Source: Azonexus sp.
GTDB lineage: Bacteria; Pseudomonadota; Gammaproteobacteria; Burkholderiales; Rhodocyclaceae
Assembly (NCBI GenBank): GCA_031274715.1
Contig: JAISPT010000011.1
Location: forward strand, 11,770-75,769
Length of the DNA: 64,000 bases
Reading direction: 5' to 3'
Part shown: piece by piece, positions 7,536 through 17,575 of the stretch
Layout of the letters: the number at the start of each line of letters is the position of its first letter
How positions within the stretch are numbered: the first letter of the stretch is position 1
Program-made: the position numbers and the translations under genes
The notes under the pieces: generated by a model
Told to the model about the DNA's origin: nothing
The model's input: the letters and a program-made list of their open reading frames with translations, nothing else
The model's database searches: none

Positions 7536-10500
7536 CTATTTCAGCGAAAAATCCACCCGTGCCCCCGGTGCCACGCCATCCTTGGGCGGCACCAGGAACA
7601 GGCGTTCCGGCGCTACCTTGCCCTGCTCGACCAGCCAGGCCTGGACATTCTCGGCACGCCGCCGAGCCAGTTGCCGGATATCCTCGTCCTGAACTTCGGT
7701 ATGGGCCAGGATCAGCTTTTCCATGTCCTCGACCGGCAGGTCTTTCAGGAAACCGATCATGTTGCGCGGCTTGGGGAATTTCGCTGCCTTGTATACCTGC
7801 GTCAGGTAGGTCTGGTAATCGGCGGCGGACATTTCCCCGCGCGTATCCGCCTCGGGCTTGTCCTGGCGCCATGCGGCGCGCACCGCGCGCTCCATGGCCA
7901 CTTGCTTCAAACCTTCGCGGTCGGTTTCCGAGTCGGCCGTGCCGCTGATCTCCAGCTTCAGCCCCTGCCGTTCATTCAGCGCCTTGACCAGTGCTTCCAA
8001 TGTCTTGGCCTGGGCCTCGCCGACCTGCGCCCGACCGGGCTCGAAATCGAGCTTCGACAATTCCTCGCCGTTGCCGAACATCGATCCGAGCAGTGCGAAC
8101 GGCGATGTCACCGCTTTGACGAACAGATTGACGATGACGCGCACGATCAGGCCACCCATCGAGAATTGCGGATCGTCGAGCGAGCCGGAAATCGGCAGGT
8201 TAATGTCGATCTCGCCGCGATTGTTCTTCAACAGGGCGATGGCCAGGTTGACCGGCAACTGGGTAGCGTCGGGGCTTGCCACCGGTTCGCCGAAGGTGAA
8301 TTGATCAATGAAGATCTTGTTGTCCGCGGTCAGTTGGTTGTTTTCCAGCTTGTAGGCGAGATCCAACGACATCAGGCCCTTTTCGATCGCGTAGCCGGCA
8401 TATTTGCCGGAATACGGCGAGAATCCGGTCAGGTCGACGCCTTTGACGCTGGCCTTGAGATCGAGATAGGACTTGGCGGCCAGCGGATTGAGCTTGCCCT
8501 GGATCTGCACCGGCGAGGCCTTGGCGTAGGCGCCGCGCAAGTCGAGATCGGCGACCGTGCCCTCTTTCGAGGACAGGCCGGTGACCCGCCCGGCAAGCTT
8601 GGTGACGTTGACCGTGTAGTTGGGTTTGACGAAGTGGTCGGAGAAATTGATCGTGCCATTCTGCAAGGTGATCTTGGCAATCTTCACCGGCACCGGCGGC
8701 CTGGCCGGGGCGGCGGGTGCGGCCGCGACCGGCGCCGGAGTTTCGCCTGCGGCAACCGGAACCGGCTCCGCCTCTTTGCGGCGGACGATGTCTTGCAGAT
8801 TCAGGCGGCCTTTGTCGTTGAGAATCATGCGGGCGAAGAAATCGCTGAGCGCAATCTCGCCGATGTCGATCGCCAAGGGTTCGAGGCGGAAATCGATGGC
8901 GCCAAAATAGAGCGACTTCCAGCGCAGGAAATCACTCTGGTCGGCTTTGTCCACCGCCTGCAAGTTGCCCAGCGTGGCCGAGCCGCGATAGCCCGCCGTC
9001 AGGCTACCATCGTCGAGGCGGATGCTGGTCTCGCCTTTGTTCGAGAACTGACCGGCCTTCAGTTGGACATTAACCTGCTCGGTGAAATAGGGTTGCAGCG
9101 GCAGCAGCGAAATCGCCTGCGTCTCGACCGCCAAAGCCAGGTCAAGGGGTTGCAGTTGCACGCTGCCGTCGACCTTCAGACTGCCGTGCTTGTTGATCTG
9201 CCCTTCGAGGCTGAGCCGCCCCTTGTTCCCCTTCTCATTGCCCAGGCTCTCGCCGCGCAGGCGCAGCCCGGCCAGTTCTTGCACGGCCACCGGTGTCGTG
9301 CTGCGGTCCTCGAAGCGGAATGCTAGATCGTCGATGCCCAGGCTCTCGACGCGCGCGATCCACGGTCGCTCGTCGCTAGATTTGGCCTCACCCGTTTGGG
9401 CAGTTTTCAGCACCGGCGGATTGATCCACTCGATAGCCCCTTCCCGGTTGCGCAACAAGCGCGCCCGCGAACCGCTGTTGGCGATCTCGGCGATGTCAAT
9501 GCGGCGCGCCGGTAGGTCGACGCGCAGCCCCTTGGCGCTCATTTGCTCGGTACGGAAACGCTCGCCGAGGTCGATCTGGACGCCGATCTCGGCGATCTCG
9601 ATCGGCTCGGCCAGCCGGCTGTCGATGCGGCCGACCCGGGCCTGCAATTGGCGTAATTCACCGGCCACCGGTTGCCCCGTCGATTCGTCATTCCAGCGCA
9701 CCAGCCCATTGTCGAGCGCAAATTCTCCCAGCGACCAGGTCAGCGCCGGCGCATCAGCGCCGGTCGGCGGCGGAGTTGCCGGCTGGCCGCCGGCCAAACC
9801 GTCGAGCACCTTGAGGACATTGAACTCACCTTGGCGGCTAACCCGCAGGCCGACCTCCGGGCTGTCGAGCGTCACTCGGCGCACAGCGATCTTGCGGTTG
9901 ATCAGGTCGGCCTCGTCGAGGTCGACGGCCAGTTCTTTCCAGCCGAGCAGCGGCTGACCGTCGGCGGCATCGACCACCAACGCGGAAACCTTGGCACCGC
10001 CGAGCACGGCCAGGGAAAAGACCTCCGCCGATACTTCCTTGAAGACGATCTTGAGGCTGGAATCGAGCTTGCCGGAAGTGATCCGCAGCGGCAGCGAGGT
10101 CGGCAGATAGGGCTGGATGCTGGCCAGTTCGAAACCATCGAGCGTGAGGTCGAGTTCACTTGTCCGCTGTGGGTCGAACGGCGTGCTGTGTCCCTGCAAT
10201 TCGATCAAGGAGCCGTCGACGCGGGCCGAGAAACGCGGCTCAACCAGGATTTCCGCCTGGTAAGGCAGACTCGACAGGAAGGGCAAAGCCAAGTTGATGT
10301 CACTAATCTCGTGCCGCACGCTTTTCGGACGATCGTCGAAAACGATGCGACCACCGACCAATTCGATGTTGTTCAAGGAAAAGCGGGGTGTCGTCGACGG
10401 CTTTTCGCTGGGTTTGCTCCATTCATCGAGGAGATCGGAAATGTCGTAGCGCCCGTCGCCTTCGTGCACGACCTCGAGGCGCAGACCGTCCAGGCGGATG

Positions 10501-10856
10501 GCATTGACGACCAGCGCTGCCTTGAACAGCGAGGCCGCCGACAGCTTGATCTGGAGCGCGTCGAAAGCCGCCACTTCGCGGCCGTCGGCGGCATGCACCG
10601 CGAACCCATCGACGCGCGCCGACAGCGCGTAAGGATTGATGGCCACCGCGGCAATGCTGACCTCACGATGCAACTGCTGCGACAGTTGCTTGACCAGCAG
10701 GGATTTGACCAGTGGCGGAGCGGCAAAATAGCCAAACAGCCCGAACAGCACGAAAAGAATCAGCACCCACGCAGCGAAGCGTTTACTGCGTGGCGATTTG
10801 ACAAACGATTTGAGGCGCACGGCACCGTCCTCCGTGCCTGCCGAAGCTTCTGCCAT
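7536..10856 (-). CDS. DUF748 domain, AsmA-like envelope protein
   Basis: 1106 aa from the ATG at 10856, which has GGAAG nine bases upstream; an earlier in-frame ATG at 10913 lacks support. One N-terminal membrane anchor (about residues 25-45) is followed by a very long beta-rich region with repeated 'LDGLRLEV'-type strands, as in AsmA/DUF748 proteins that span the periplasm, an Ala/Pro-rich linker (about residues 690-720) and a C-terminal OmpA-like segment ending ARRRAENVQAWLVEQGKV. AsmA-like proteins are linked to lipid transport between membranes. Inner membrane anchored, periplasmic. Role inferred from family only. Confidence 0.8.
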   Translation of the reverse strand: MAEASAGTEDGAVRLKSFVKSPRSKRFAAWVLILFVLFGLFGYFAAPPLVKSLLVKQLSQQLHREVSIAAVAINPYALSARVDGFAVHAADGREVAAFDALQIKLSAASLFKAALVVNAIRLDGLRLEVVHEGDGRYDISDLLDEWSKPSEKPSTTPRFSLNNIELVGGRIVFDDRPKSVRHEISDINLALPFLSSLPYQAEILVEPRFSARVDGSLIELQGHSTPFDPQRTSELDLTLDGFELASIQPYLPTSLPLRITSGKLDSSLKIVFKEVSAEVFSLAVLGGAKVSALVVDAADGQPLLGWKELAVDLDEADLINRKIAVRRVTLDSPEVGLRVSRQGEFNVLKVLDGLAGGQPATPPPTGADAPALTWSLGEFALDNGLVRWNDESTGQPVAGELRQLQARVGRIDSRLAEPIEIAEIGVQIDLGERFRTEQMSAKGLRVDLPARRIDIAEIANSGSRARLLRNREGAIEWINPPVLKTAQTGEAKSSDERPWIARVESLGIDDLAFRFEDRSTTPVAVQELAGLRLRGESLGNEKGNKGRLSLEGQINKHGSLKVDGSVQLQPLDLALAVETQAISLLPLQPYFTEQVNVQLKAGQFSNKGETSIRLDDGSLTAGYRGSATLGNLQAVDKADQSDFLRWKSLYFGAIDFRLEPLAIDIGEIALSDFFARMILNDKGRLNLQDIVRRKEAEPVPVAAGETPAPVAAAPAAPARPPVPVKIAKITLQNGTINFSDHFVKPNYTVNVTKLAGRVTGLSSKEGTVADLDLRGAYAKASPVQIQGKLNPLAAKSYLDLKASVKGVDLTGFSPYSGKYAGYAIEKGLMSLDLAYKLENNQLTADNKIFIDQFTFGEPVASPDATQLPVNLAIALLKNNRGEIDINLPISGSLDDPQFSMGGLIVRVIVNLFVKAVTSPFALLGSMFGNGEELSKLDFEPGRAQVGEAQAKTLEALVKALNERQGLKLEISGTADSETDREGLKQVAMERAVRAAWRQDKPEADTRGEMSAADYQTYLTQVYKAAKFPKPRNMIGFLKDLPVEDMEKLILAHTEVQDEDIRQLARRRAENVQAWLVEQGKVAPERLFLVPPKDGVAPGARVDFSLK

Positions 10857-10933
10857 GTTAATCTTCCGATGGAAAGGGTTTCTACGCAATTTAGCACACC
10901 GGCTCCGCCCCATCGCGGCAACAACAAGAGTTC

Positions 10934-11332
10934 ATGACCTGGATCATCGTAGAGTTCAAGCGCGGCTTGGCCCAGTTGCAGCGCTGGCAGACCTGGGCCG
11001 TCATCGCACTACTCGGCTTCTTCGGCGTGCTCGCCTACCAGATCGGGCGCATGGCGTTATGGACCGATTCGATCCTCACTTACCTGCGCGTCTCCACTCG
11101 CCCCTGCCGCCAACTCACCAATGGCATGATCATTGCCCTGTTCTGCGGCATGATTTTTCTTTTGTTCTTCGCCGTGCTGAGCATGGGCGAAGTCCAGCGC
11201 TACATCCAGCTCAATCAGCGCGGCGCCACATGGGAGGCGCGACGGGCCTTGGTCTCAGGTATCGGCTGGGGTGTACTGACTGCCGCCATCGCTATCGCCG
11301 GACTGTACTTCTTCTCGACCACCTGTCACTAA
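10934..11332 (+). CDS. Small inner-membrane protein, unknown function
   Basis: 132 aa with three clear hydrophobic segments (about residues 20-38, 65-85 and 105-127) and short basic loops. No family recognised. It is divergent from the DUF748 gene and ends 28 bp before the diguanylate cyclase gene in the same direction, so it may be expressed with it. Confidence 0.6.
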   Translation: MTWIIVEFKRGLAQLQRWQTWAVIALLGFFGVLAYQIGRMALWTDSILTYLRVSTRPCRQLTNGMIIALFCGMIFLLFFAVLSMGEVQRYIQLNQRGATWEARRALVSGIGWGVLTAAIAIAGLYFFSTTCH

Positions 11333-11360
11333 CCCTACCTGCCGGCGAACCGCCCAATCC

Positions 11361-12314
11361 ATGAAAATCCTCATCGTCGAAGACAGCCGCTCCAACCTGC
11401 TGCTGCTGACCCAGTACGCCCAGCATTTCGGCGCCACTGTGCTACCGGCCGAGAATGGAGCGACGGCAGTCGCCACTTACGCCCGCGAGCGGCCCGACCT
11501 GGTGCTGCTCGATGTGGTCCTGCCCGACATCGACGGCTTCGAGGTCGCCCGGCGCATCCGTGGCATGGAGAGCAACGGCGGCGACTGGACGCCGATCATT
11601 TTCCTATCCTCGCTCGGCAAGGACGAGGATATCGAGCAGGGCATCGTGGCCGGCGGCGACGATTACCTGCACAAACCGGTCAGCGAAGTGGTCCTCGGCG
11701 CCAAAGTGCGGGCCATGGAACGTCTGATCCAAATGCGCGGCTCGCTGGTCAAACTGGCCAGCAAGCTCGACCATGCTAATCAAGAACTGCAGCGTCTGTC
11801 GGCCAGCGACGGCCTGACCGGCATCGCCAACCGGCGTTACTTCGACGACCACATCGCCCGCGAATGGCGGCGTGCTCGCCGCAACGGCAACAGCCTGGCG
11901 TTGATGATGTGCGACGTTGACCACTTCAAGAAATTCAACGACACCTACGGCCACCAGACCGGCGACGAATGCCTGCGCCGCGTTGCCGGCGCCATCGCCA
12001 CCAGCCTCGACCGCGGCTCCGACATGGCCGCTCGTTACGGTGGCGAAGAGTTCGTGGTGGTGCTGTCGGAAACCTCGCTGGGCGGCGCCCTGATCGTCGC
12101 CGAAAAAATCCGCCATGCCGTGCATGCGCTGCATATTCCGCACAGCGCTTCCAGTCACAGCCGGGTCACGTTGAGCATCGGCCTCGCCGCCGCCGTGCCG
12201 GAGCGCGACGATGCGTGCGGCAGCCTGATCGCCGCCGCCGACCGCGCCCTCTACGAGGCCAAAAACAACGGCCGCGACCGCGTCTTTCGGGCGCCGCCGC
12301 TGGCGGCAAACTGA
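11361..12314 (+). CDS. Response regulator with GGEEF diguanylate cyclase output
   Basis: 317 aa. Receiver domain at residues 1-118 with acidic pocket E7/D8 and phospho-acceptor Asp51 (LVLLDVVLPDIDG), a short coiled linker (about 120-148), then a GGDEF domain with active-site GGEEF at 227-231. An RGSD motif stands five residues before it (218-221) and matches the inhibitory I-site, so both catalysis and product inhibition look intact. It should make cyclic di-GMP from two GTP when phosphorylated, as PleD/WspR-like proteins do. No cognate kinase is adjacent. Confidence 0.92.
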   Translation: MKILIVEDSRSNLLLLTQYAQHFGATVLPAENGATAVATYARERPDLVLLDVVLPDIDGFEVARRIRGMESNGGDWTPIIFLSSLGKDEDIEQGIVAGGDDYLHKPVSEVVLGAKVRAMERLIQMRGSLVKLASKLDHANQELQRLSASDGLTGIANRRYFDDHIAREWRRARRNGNSLALMMCDVDHFKKFNDTYGHQTGDECLRRVAGAIATSLDRGSDMAARYGGEEFVVVLSETSLGGALIVAEKIRHAVHALHIPHSASSHSRVTLSIGLAAAVPERDDACGSLIAAADRALYEAKNNGRDRVFRAPPLAAN

Positions 12315-12388
12315 TCGGAAACCGGCATGGTCCGGTCTTTGATGCGCAATCGCGGCTTGCCGACAAAACAGAAACAGGGGAACAGGAC

Positions 12389-15334
12389 ATGCTGATCTGG
12401 GGCGCGGTATGGGGCGGGATTCTGGGCCTGCTATGGCCGGGATATCACCACGAGGAAACGATCTTGATCGGCGCGCTGCTCGGTTTGGCCGCCGGTTGGA
12501 CCTTGCGCAATGTGGTACGCGCGCTGGTCCGCAAAGAGATAGAAGCGGCGCGCACGCCGGCGCCGCCGCCTGTTGCCGCACATGCCGCCGCGCCAGTCCC
12601 GGAAGAGGATGCGGTGAAGACGGAAGTGGATGACGCGATGCTGGACGCTCTCTTACGCCTGGCCGACGACACCCCGCCCGCCAGCGAACCAGCCGTCGCC
12701 GCGCCGCCAAAGGCAGCAGCGCAACCGGTAGCAAGCCAAGCGGCAAAGCTCCAACCGGCGACAGCGCAACGGCCAGCGGTACAGTCGCCTGCTGCCCGCC
12801 CTCCCGCTCCCCCCACCGAACTCGATCAAGCGCTGGTTGCCGTTCGGCAATGGTTCGTGCAGGGCAACCCGATCGTGCGTGCCGGACTGGTGATCCTGTT
12901 CATCGGCCTGTCGTTTCTGGCACGCTATGCAGCGCAGGCGGGGCTGTTCCCGGTCGAGCTGCGGCTGGCGGCCATCGGCGCGGTGGGCATTGCGCTGCTG
13001 ACGGTAGGTTTTCGCCAGCGCCAAGCCAAGCCGGCCTTCGGCTTGGTGTTGCAAGGCGGTGGCGTGGCAGTGCTGTACCTGACAGTGTTCGCCGCCTTCC
13101 GGCTGTATCAACTGATGCCGCAAGGGGCAGCCTTCGCCTTCATGGTGCTGGTATGTGCGGCCAGTTGCCTGCTGGCGCTACTGCAAAACGCCCGATCGCT
13201 GGCGTTTGCCGCCTTCGCCGGCGGCTTCGCCACACCGCTGCTGCTGTCCACCGGCGGTGGTAGCCACGTGGCACTGTTCAGCTATTACACGCTGCTGAAC
13301 CTGGCGATTCTGTTCATCGCCACCCGACGCGCCTGGCGCGAGTTGAATCTCCTCGGTTTCGTCGCCACCTTCGGCGTCGCTGGGGCTTGGGGCTGGATGC
13401 GCTACGACGTCGAACATTACGCCAGCGCGCAGGCATTCCTGATCGTGTTCATCGCCATTTTCATCGCCACCGCCATCCTGTATGCGCGCGCCACGCCGCT
13501 GCGCCTGGGCATAGGTACTGGCGAGGGTTTGCCGAGGACGGTGGACAGCACCCTGGTATTCGGCACGCCGCTGGCGGGCTTTGGCCTGCAAGCCGGGCTG
13601 GTGCAGCCATTTCTGTACGGCCAGGCGTTCTCGGCGTTGGCCTTCGGCGCGGTTTATCTGGCCCTGGCGGCGCTGCTGCTGCGCCGGGGCGGCACCGGCT
13701 ACCGGCTGCTCACCGAATGCTTCCTGGCCCTGGGCGTCGGCTTCGTCACGCTGACAGTGCCGCTGGCGCTGGATGCGCAGTGGGTCAGCGCCGTCTGGGC
13801 GCTGGAAGGCGCGGCGGCATTCTGGGTCGGCATGCGCCAGGCGCGTTGGATGCCGCGCGCCTTCGGGCTGCTGTTGCAGGCGCTGGCCTTGCTGTACTTT
13901 TTTGGCGGACTGGAAAACCCGCCCGTGGGCCGCTGGCCGCTGGCCCATGCAGGCTTTCTCGGGGCTGCGCTGATCGCATTGCCGGCGCTGGCGACAGCGT
14001 GGTGGACGCGTCAGCCGCTGGCTCACAGCGGGTCACGCTGGGCGCGCGGCTGGGCGGCGCTGGAAGTGACGCTGTCCACGCCGCTGCTGCTGTACGGCGT
14101 GCTGATGTGGTTGCTGGCCTGGATGTTGGAATGCACGCGCCTACTGCCCGCATTGATGCAGGGAGAGCCGCTCGAACCGGCCTGGCCGCTGACTTGGGGA
14201 CTATGGCTACTGACCGGCGTCACGCTGCTGTCGTGCGCCGCCCTGCTGCAATGGGCGCTACGCGCGCGCTGGACCGCCGCCGCCTGGCCGAGCCGGTTGA
14301 CCTTGCCGGTACTGCTGCTAGCGCTGTTGTCGCAGTGGAGCACGTTCGCCTGGAGCGAAGGCTGGCACGTCATCGACTGGCCGGCTTGGCTATGCTGGCC
14401 GCTGGCGCTGGCCCTGCACGTCTGGCTGCTGCACCGCAATGAAAAGGTAGGCAAAGAACTGCTGACCCCGCACTGGCGCGACTGGATCGGTTGGCAACAC
14501 ACCGGCACGGTATGGCTAGCAGTGCTGCTGATCGGCGACGCGCTCACCGGCTGGATCGACCGCGGCGACCTGTGGGGCACGGCCTGGGCCAGCGTGACCG
14601 GCGTCGTGGCAACCATGGCAATTCTGCTCGCGCTGACGTTCTGGGCGGGTCGTGCGAACCACGCCGAAACCCGCACCCGCCTGTCCTGGCCGCTGAATCC
14701 ACACGCCGAGGCGTACTATTGGAACGCCGCCATCCCGCTGGCGCTGCTGCTGTGGCTAGGAGCATTCGCCCTGGCGTGGACCTCGTCCGGGCGTACCGAG
14801 CCGCTGCCGTACATCCCGCTGCTCAATCCGACCGATCTGGCGCTACTACTAGCCTTGGGCACCTTGCTGCTGTGGCGCGGCATGGCGCTGGCCGCCGAAC
14901 CGCGTCCCGCCAGCGCGCAGTGGTTGGGTCGGCCGGCATTCTGGGGCGCCATCGGGGTGCTGGCGCTGGTGGCCCTGAGCACCGCGTGGCTGCGCGTGGC
15001 GCACCATTTCTTCCAGGTACCGTGGGACGCAGAGGATTTGTACGACAGCTTCGTGGTCCAGACCGGCTACGCCATCCTGTGGACCTTGCTAGCCCTGGCG
15101 CTGATGGTCAGCGCGCATCGGCGCGGCCGGCGCCCGGCGTGGCTGGCGGGCGCGGCGCTGCTAGCGCTGGTGGTGGTCAAATTGATGCTGGTCGATCTGT
15201 CCAACCGCGGCGGCGGCGAGCGCATCGTGGCCTTCATCGGCGTCGGCTTGCTGATGCTGGTAGTGGGCTATTTCGCGCCCCTGCCGCCGAAAGCGCAGGC
15301 CACGCCAGTCCGCACCATGAAGGAGAACCCATGA
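12389..15334 (+). CDS. DUF2339 polytopic membrane protein
   Basis: 981 aa from the ATG at 12389, which has AGGGG upstream; an open frame extends further upstream but lies over the diguanylate cyclase gene. An N-terminal hydrophobic hairpin is followed by an Ala/Pro-rich cytoplasmic linker (about residues 55-150) and then more than 20 hydrophobic segments. Early family stretch: RAGLVILFIGLSFLARYAAQ. DUF2339 proteins are inner-membrane proteins of unknown function. The stop overlaps the ATG of the DUF3999 gene (ATGA), so the pair is translationally coupled. Confidence 0.85.
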   Translation: MLIWGAVWGGILGLLWPGYHHEETILIGALLGLAAGWTLRNVVRALVRKEIEAARTPAPPPVAAHAAAPVPEEDAVKTEVDDAMLDALLRLADDTPPASEPAVAAPPKAAAQPVASQAAKLQPATAQRPAVQSPAARPPAPPTELDQALVAVRQWFVQGNPIVRAGLVILFIGLSFLARYAAQAGLFPVELRLAAIGAVGIALLTVGFRQRQAKPAFGLVLQGGGVAVLYLTVFAAFRLYQLMPQGAAFAFMVLVCAASCLLALLQNARSLAFAAFAGGFATPLLLSTGGGSHVALFSYYTLLNLAILFIATRRAWRELNLLGFVATFGVAGAWGWMRYDVEHYASAQAFLIVFIAIFIATAILYARATPLRLGIGTGEGLPRTVDSTLVFGTPLAGFGLQAGLVQPFLYGQAFSALAFGAVYLALAALLLRRGGTGYRLLTECFLALGVGFVTLTVPLALDAQWVSAVWALEGAAAFWVGMRQARWMPRAFGLLLQALALLYFFGGLENPPVGRWPLAHAGFLGAALIALPALATAWWTRQPLAHSGSRWARGWAALEVTLSTPLLLYGVLMWLLAWMLECTRLLPALMQGEPLEPAWPLTWGLWLLTGVTLLSCAALLQWALRARWTAAAWPSRLTLPVLLLALLSQWSTFAWSEGWHVIDWPAWLCWPLALALHVWLLHRNEKVGKELLTPHWRDWIGWQHTGTVWLAVLLIGDALTGWIDRGDLWGTAWASVTGVVATMAILLALTFWAGRANHAETRTRLSWPLNPHAEAYYWNAAIPLALLLWLGAFALAWTSSGRTEPLPYIPLLNPTDLALLLALGTLLLWRGMALAAEPRPASAQWLGRPAFWGAIGVLALVALSTAWLRVAHHFFQVPWDAEDLYDSFVVQTGYAILWTLLALALMVSAHRRGRRPAWLAGAALLALVVVKLMLVDLSNRGGGERIVAFIGVGLLMLVVGYFAPLPPKAQATPVRTMKENP

Positions 15335-16806
15335 CCACCCCACCGCGCCACGCCGCCGCGCTGGCCCTACTGCTGGCCCTGAACGCCGCGCCTACTGTAC
15401 AAGCCGCCCCGGCAGCGGACACGCCCGCCAACTACGCCGCGCACTGGCCGCTGCAACTACCCGCCGACGCCAGCCTGATCCGCCTGCCGCTGACCGCCGA
15501 GGTATTGACGCAGGCGCAGACCGCCGATTTGCGCGACCTGCGCGTGTTCAACGCCGCCGGTCAGCCGGTGCCGCTGGCGGTGGACCGCTTCAGCCCCGAA
15601 ACCCGCGCCCCCGCGCCAACCGCCGCACCCATCACCCTGCCCGCACTGCCGATTCTGGGCGAACCGCAGCCCGGCAACGCCAGCGGCGGCATGGCCCTAC
15701 GCATCGAAGAAAACGCAGATGGCCGCGTGGTGCGGCTCGACCTGCCGCCCGCCAGCGCCGCGCGTAAAGAGGTACCGACGGACGCAACGACAGGCCCGCT
15801 GGCTGGCGCGCTGATAGATACTCGCGGGCAAACCGCCGCGCTGCAAGCCATCGAACTCGACGCCACTTGGCCTCCGGCGCGCCCGTTCACCTTCCGCCTG
15901 CACGCCAGCACCGACCTGCGGCACTGGCAACCGCTCGGCGAAGTCACCGCCTATCGTGGCGGCGACGGCAATGACACCGTGACTGCCCCGGCGCGCGTGG
16001 AACTAGCTGGCGTCAACCTGCAAGCGCGCTACCTGCGCGTTACTTGGGACGCCACTCCCACGGCGGCGCCCGGCGCTGTGCAGGTGCGCGCCATACATTT
16101 ACTACCTGTAGCGGCGCAAGCCGCGCCGGCGCGTCTCGCCGTACCGCTGGCCTTGCCCGATGCCGGGCGCGATCCGCACGCCCTCGAATGGCGGCTGCCC
16201 TTCGCCACCCCCGTCGTCGCGCTGGACATCCGCGCCGATGGCCCCGCCACGCTAGTGCCGGTACGCATACTGGTCCGCCAGCAACGCGAGCAGCCATGGA
16301 CGCTGCTGGCGCGCCATGTCGTCTTCAACCTGACGCAGGACGGGCACACGCAACACAGCCCGACGCTGGAACTTGGGCAGACCGCCAGCAGAGGCGCATG
16401 GCGCGAATGGCGTGTCGAAGCCGAACCCTCATCCCCAGGTTTTCCCGCCACGCCGCAAGTCACCGCCTGGCTGGCACCTGCACAACTGGTGTTCATGGCC
16501 AGCGGCCAGCCACCCTACACCCTAACTACCGGCCGCGCCGACGCCCCCGCCACCTCGCTGCCGCTGGCCAGCCTGATTCCCGGCTACGAACCCGGTGCAC
16601 AAACCCGGCTGCCCGCCGCCACCCTGATCACCGGCCCCGCCGACACCGCCGTTCCCATAACTACCACCGCTCCCGGTACGCAGTACGACTCACGCCAATG
16701 GACCCTGTGGGCCGTGCTGCTGGCCGCTGTCCTCGCCCTGGGCGGCATGGCCTGGGTCTTGATCCGGCAATTGAACAAGGGCCAGTCCGATCTGACCGCG
16801 CTATAG
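15331..16806 (+). CDS. DUF3999 domain envelope protein
   Basis: 491 aa. Signal peptide (residues 1-26, cut near VQAAPA), a long beta-rich periplasmic region that includes LRVFNAAGQPVPLAVDRF, and one C-terminal membrane helix (about 462-484) with a short cytoplasmic tail. DUF3999 genes commonly sit with DUF2339 genes, as here with a 4-bp ATGA overlap, which suggests a membrane complex. Function unknown. Confidence 0.85.
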   Translation: MTTPPRHAAALALLLALNAAPTVQAAPAADTPANYAAHWPLQLPADASLIRLPLTAEVLTQAQTADLRDLRVFNAAGQPVPLAVDRFSPETRAPAPTAAPITLPALPILGEPQPGNASGGMALRIEENADGRVVRLDLPPASAARKEVPTDATTGPLAGALIDTRGQTAALQAIELDATWPPARPFTFRLHASTDLRHWQPLGEVTAYRGGDGNDTVTAPARVELAGVNLQARYLRVTWDATPTAAPGAVQVRAIHLLPVAAQAAPARLAVPLALPDAGRDPHALEWRLPFATPVVALDIRADGPATLVPVRILVRQQREQPWTLLARHVVFNLTQDGHTQHSPTLELGQTASRGAWREWRVEAEPSSPGFPATPQVTAWLAPAQLVFMASGQPPYTLTTGRADAPATSLPLASLIPGYEPGAQTRLPAATLITGPADTAVPITTTAPGTQYDSRQWTLWAVLLAAVLALGGMAWVLIRQLNKGQSDLTAL

Positions 16807-16834
16807 CCCATATGCCCAGCCTTCGCATCACTGC

Positions 16835-17530
16835 TCAACGCACATTCAACTCGCGCAGCAATTCGCTCGCCCCATCCCAGAAAATCTGCACTCCGACGCA
16901 CAACAGGATGAAGGCCGACAAGCGCAGAAACACCACCAGGCCGACTTCGCCCAGCGGGCGCAGGATGCGGCCGGCGTAGCGGAAGGTCAGCAACACCAAC
17001 AGGCCGGTGATGACCGTAGCCGTCAGACCACCGGCGAAGTTAGCGGCGGTAATCGTCCATTTCGGATTGTGCAGCGCCGCACCCACGGTGATGGCAGCCG
17101 AGATGGAGCCTGGTCCGCAAGTCAGCGGGAAAGCCATCGGGTAAAACGCCTGGATGCGCACGCGCTCGTCATCCACCAGCGAACGCGCCATCGCGCTGTA
17201 CTCCGAACTGGCGACCTGTTGCGCATACAGCATGCCCCAGGCGGTGAAAGCGACGATCAGCCCACCGGCCACGCGGACAATGGGAATCGACACGCCGAAA
17301 AAATCCAGCACATAGGTACCGATCAGCATGGCGACGGCCAGCACCAACACCACGTTGGCGCCGACGCGCGTAGCCATGGCGCGGCGCACGTCAGGCTCCA
17401 GTTCGCGCGTCAGGTTAACGAACACCGGCGCAACGGCGGGCGGGTTAAGAATGGGCAACACCGCGGCCAGAGCCAGCAGCAGGCTCTTACCGAAAGCGAG
17501 GGCGAGGACGGACATTTCCATGAGCGCCAT
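16835..17530 (-). CDS. MarC family membrane protein
   Basis: 231 aa with six hydrophobic segments. Family landmarks are ILNPPAVAPVFVNLT near residues 27-41 and FYPMAFPLTCGPGSISA near 130-146. MarC/UPF0056 proteins resemble NAAT amino-acid transporters, and the multiple-antibiotic-resistance link from the name is not supported. Inner membrane. Single gene; a second in-frame ATG at 17521 is an alternative start. Confidence 0.85.
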   Translation of the reverse strand: MALMEMSVLALAFGKSLLLALAAVLPILNPPAVAPVFVNLTRELEPDVRRAMATRVGANVVLVLAVAMLIGTYVLDFFGVSIPIVRVAGGLIVAFTAWGMLYAQQVASSEYSAMARSLVDDERVRIQAFYPMAFPLTCGPGSISAAITVGAALHNPKWTITAANFAGGLTATVITGLLVLLTFRYAGRILRPLGEVGLVVFLRLSAFILLCVGVQIFWDGASELLRELNVR

Positions 17531-17575
17531 CTTAAGCGATAGTGCGTATTAAGCCGTTCAGAATAGCCGGCCGGC

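Noticed and set aside
7671..9326. A 551-codon plus-strand frame opposite the DUF748 gene
   Set aside because: Low-complexity shadow composition. The minus-strand frame has a signal anchor, ribosome site and family features.
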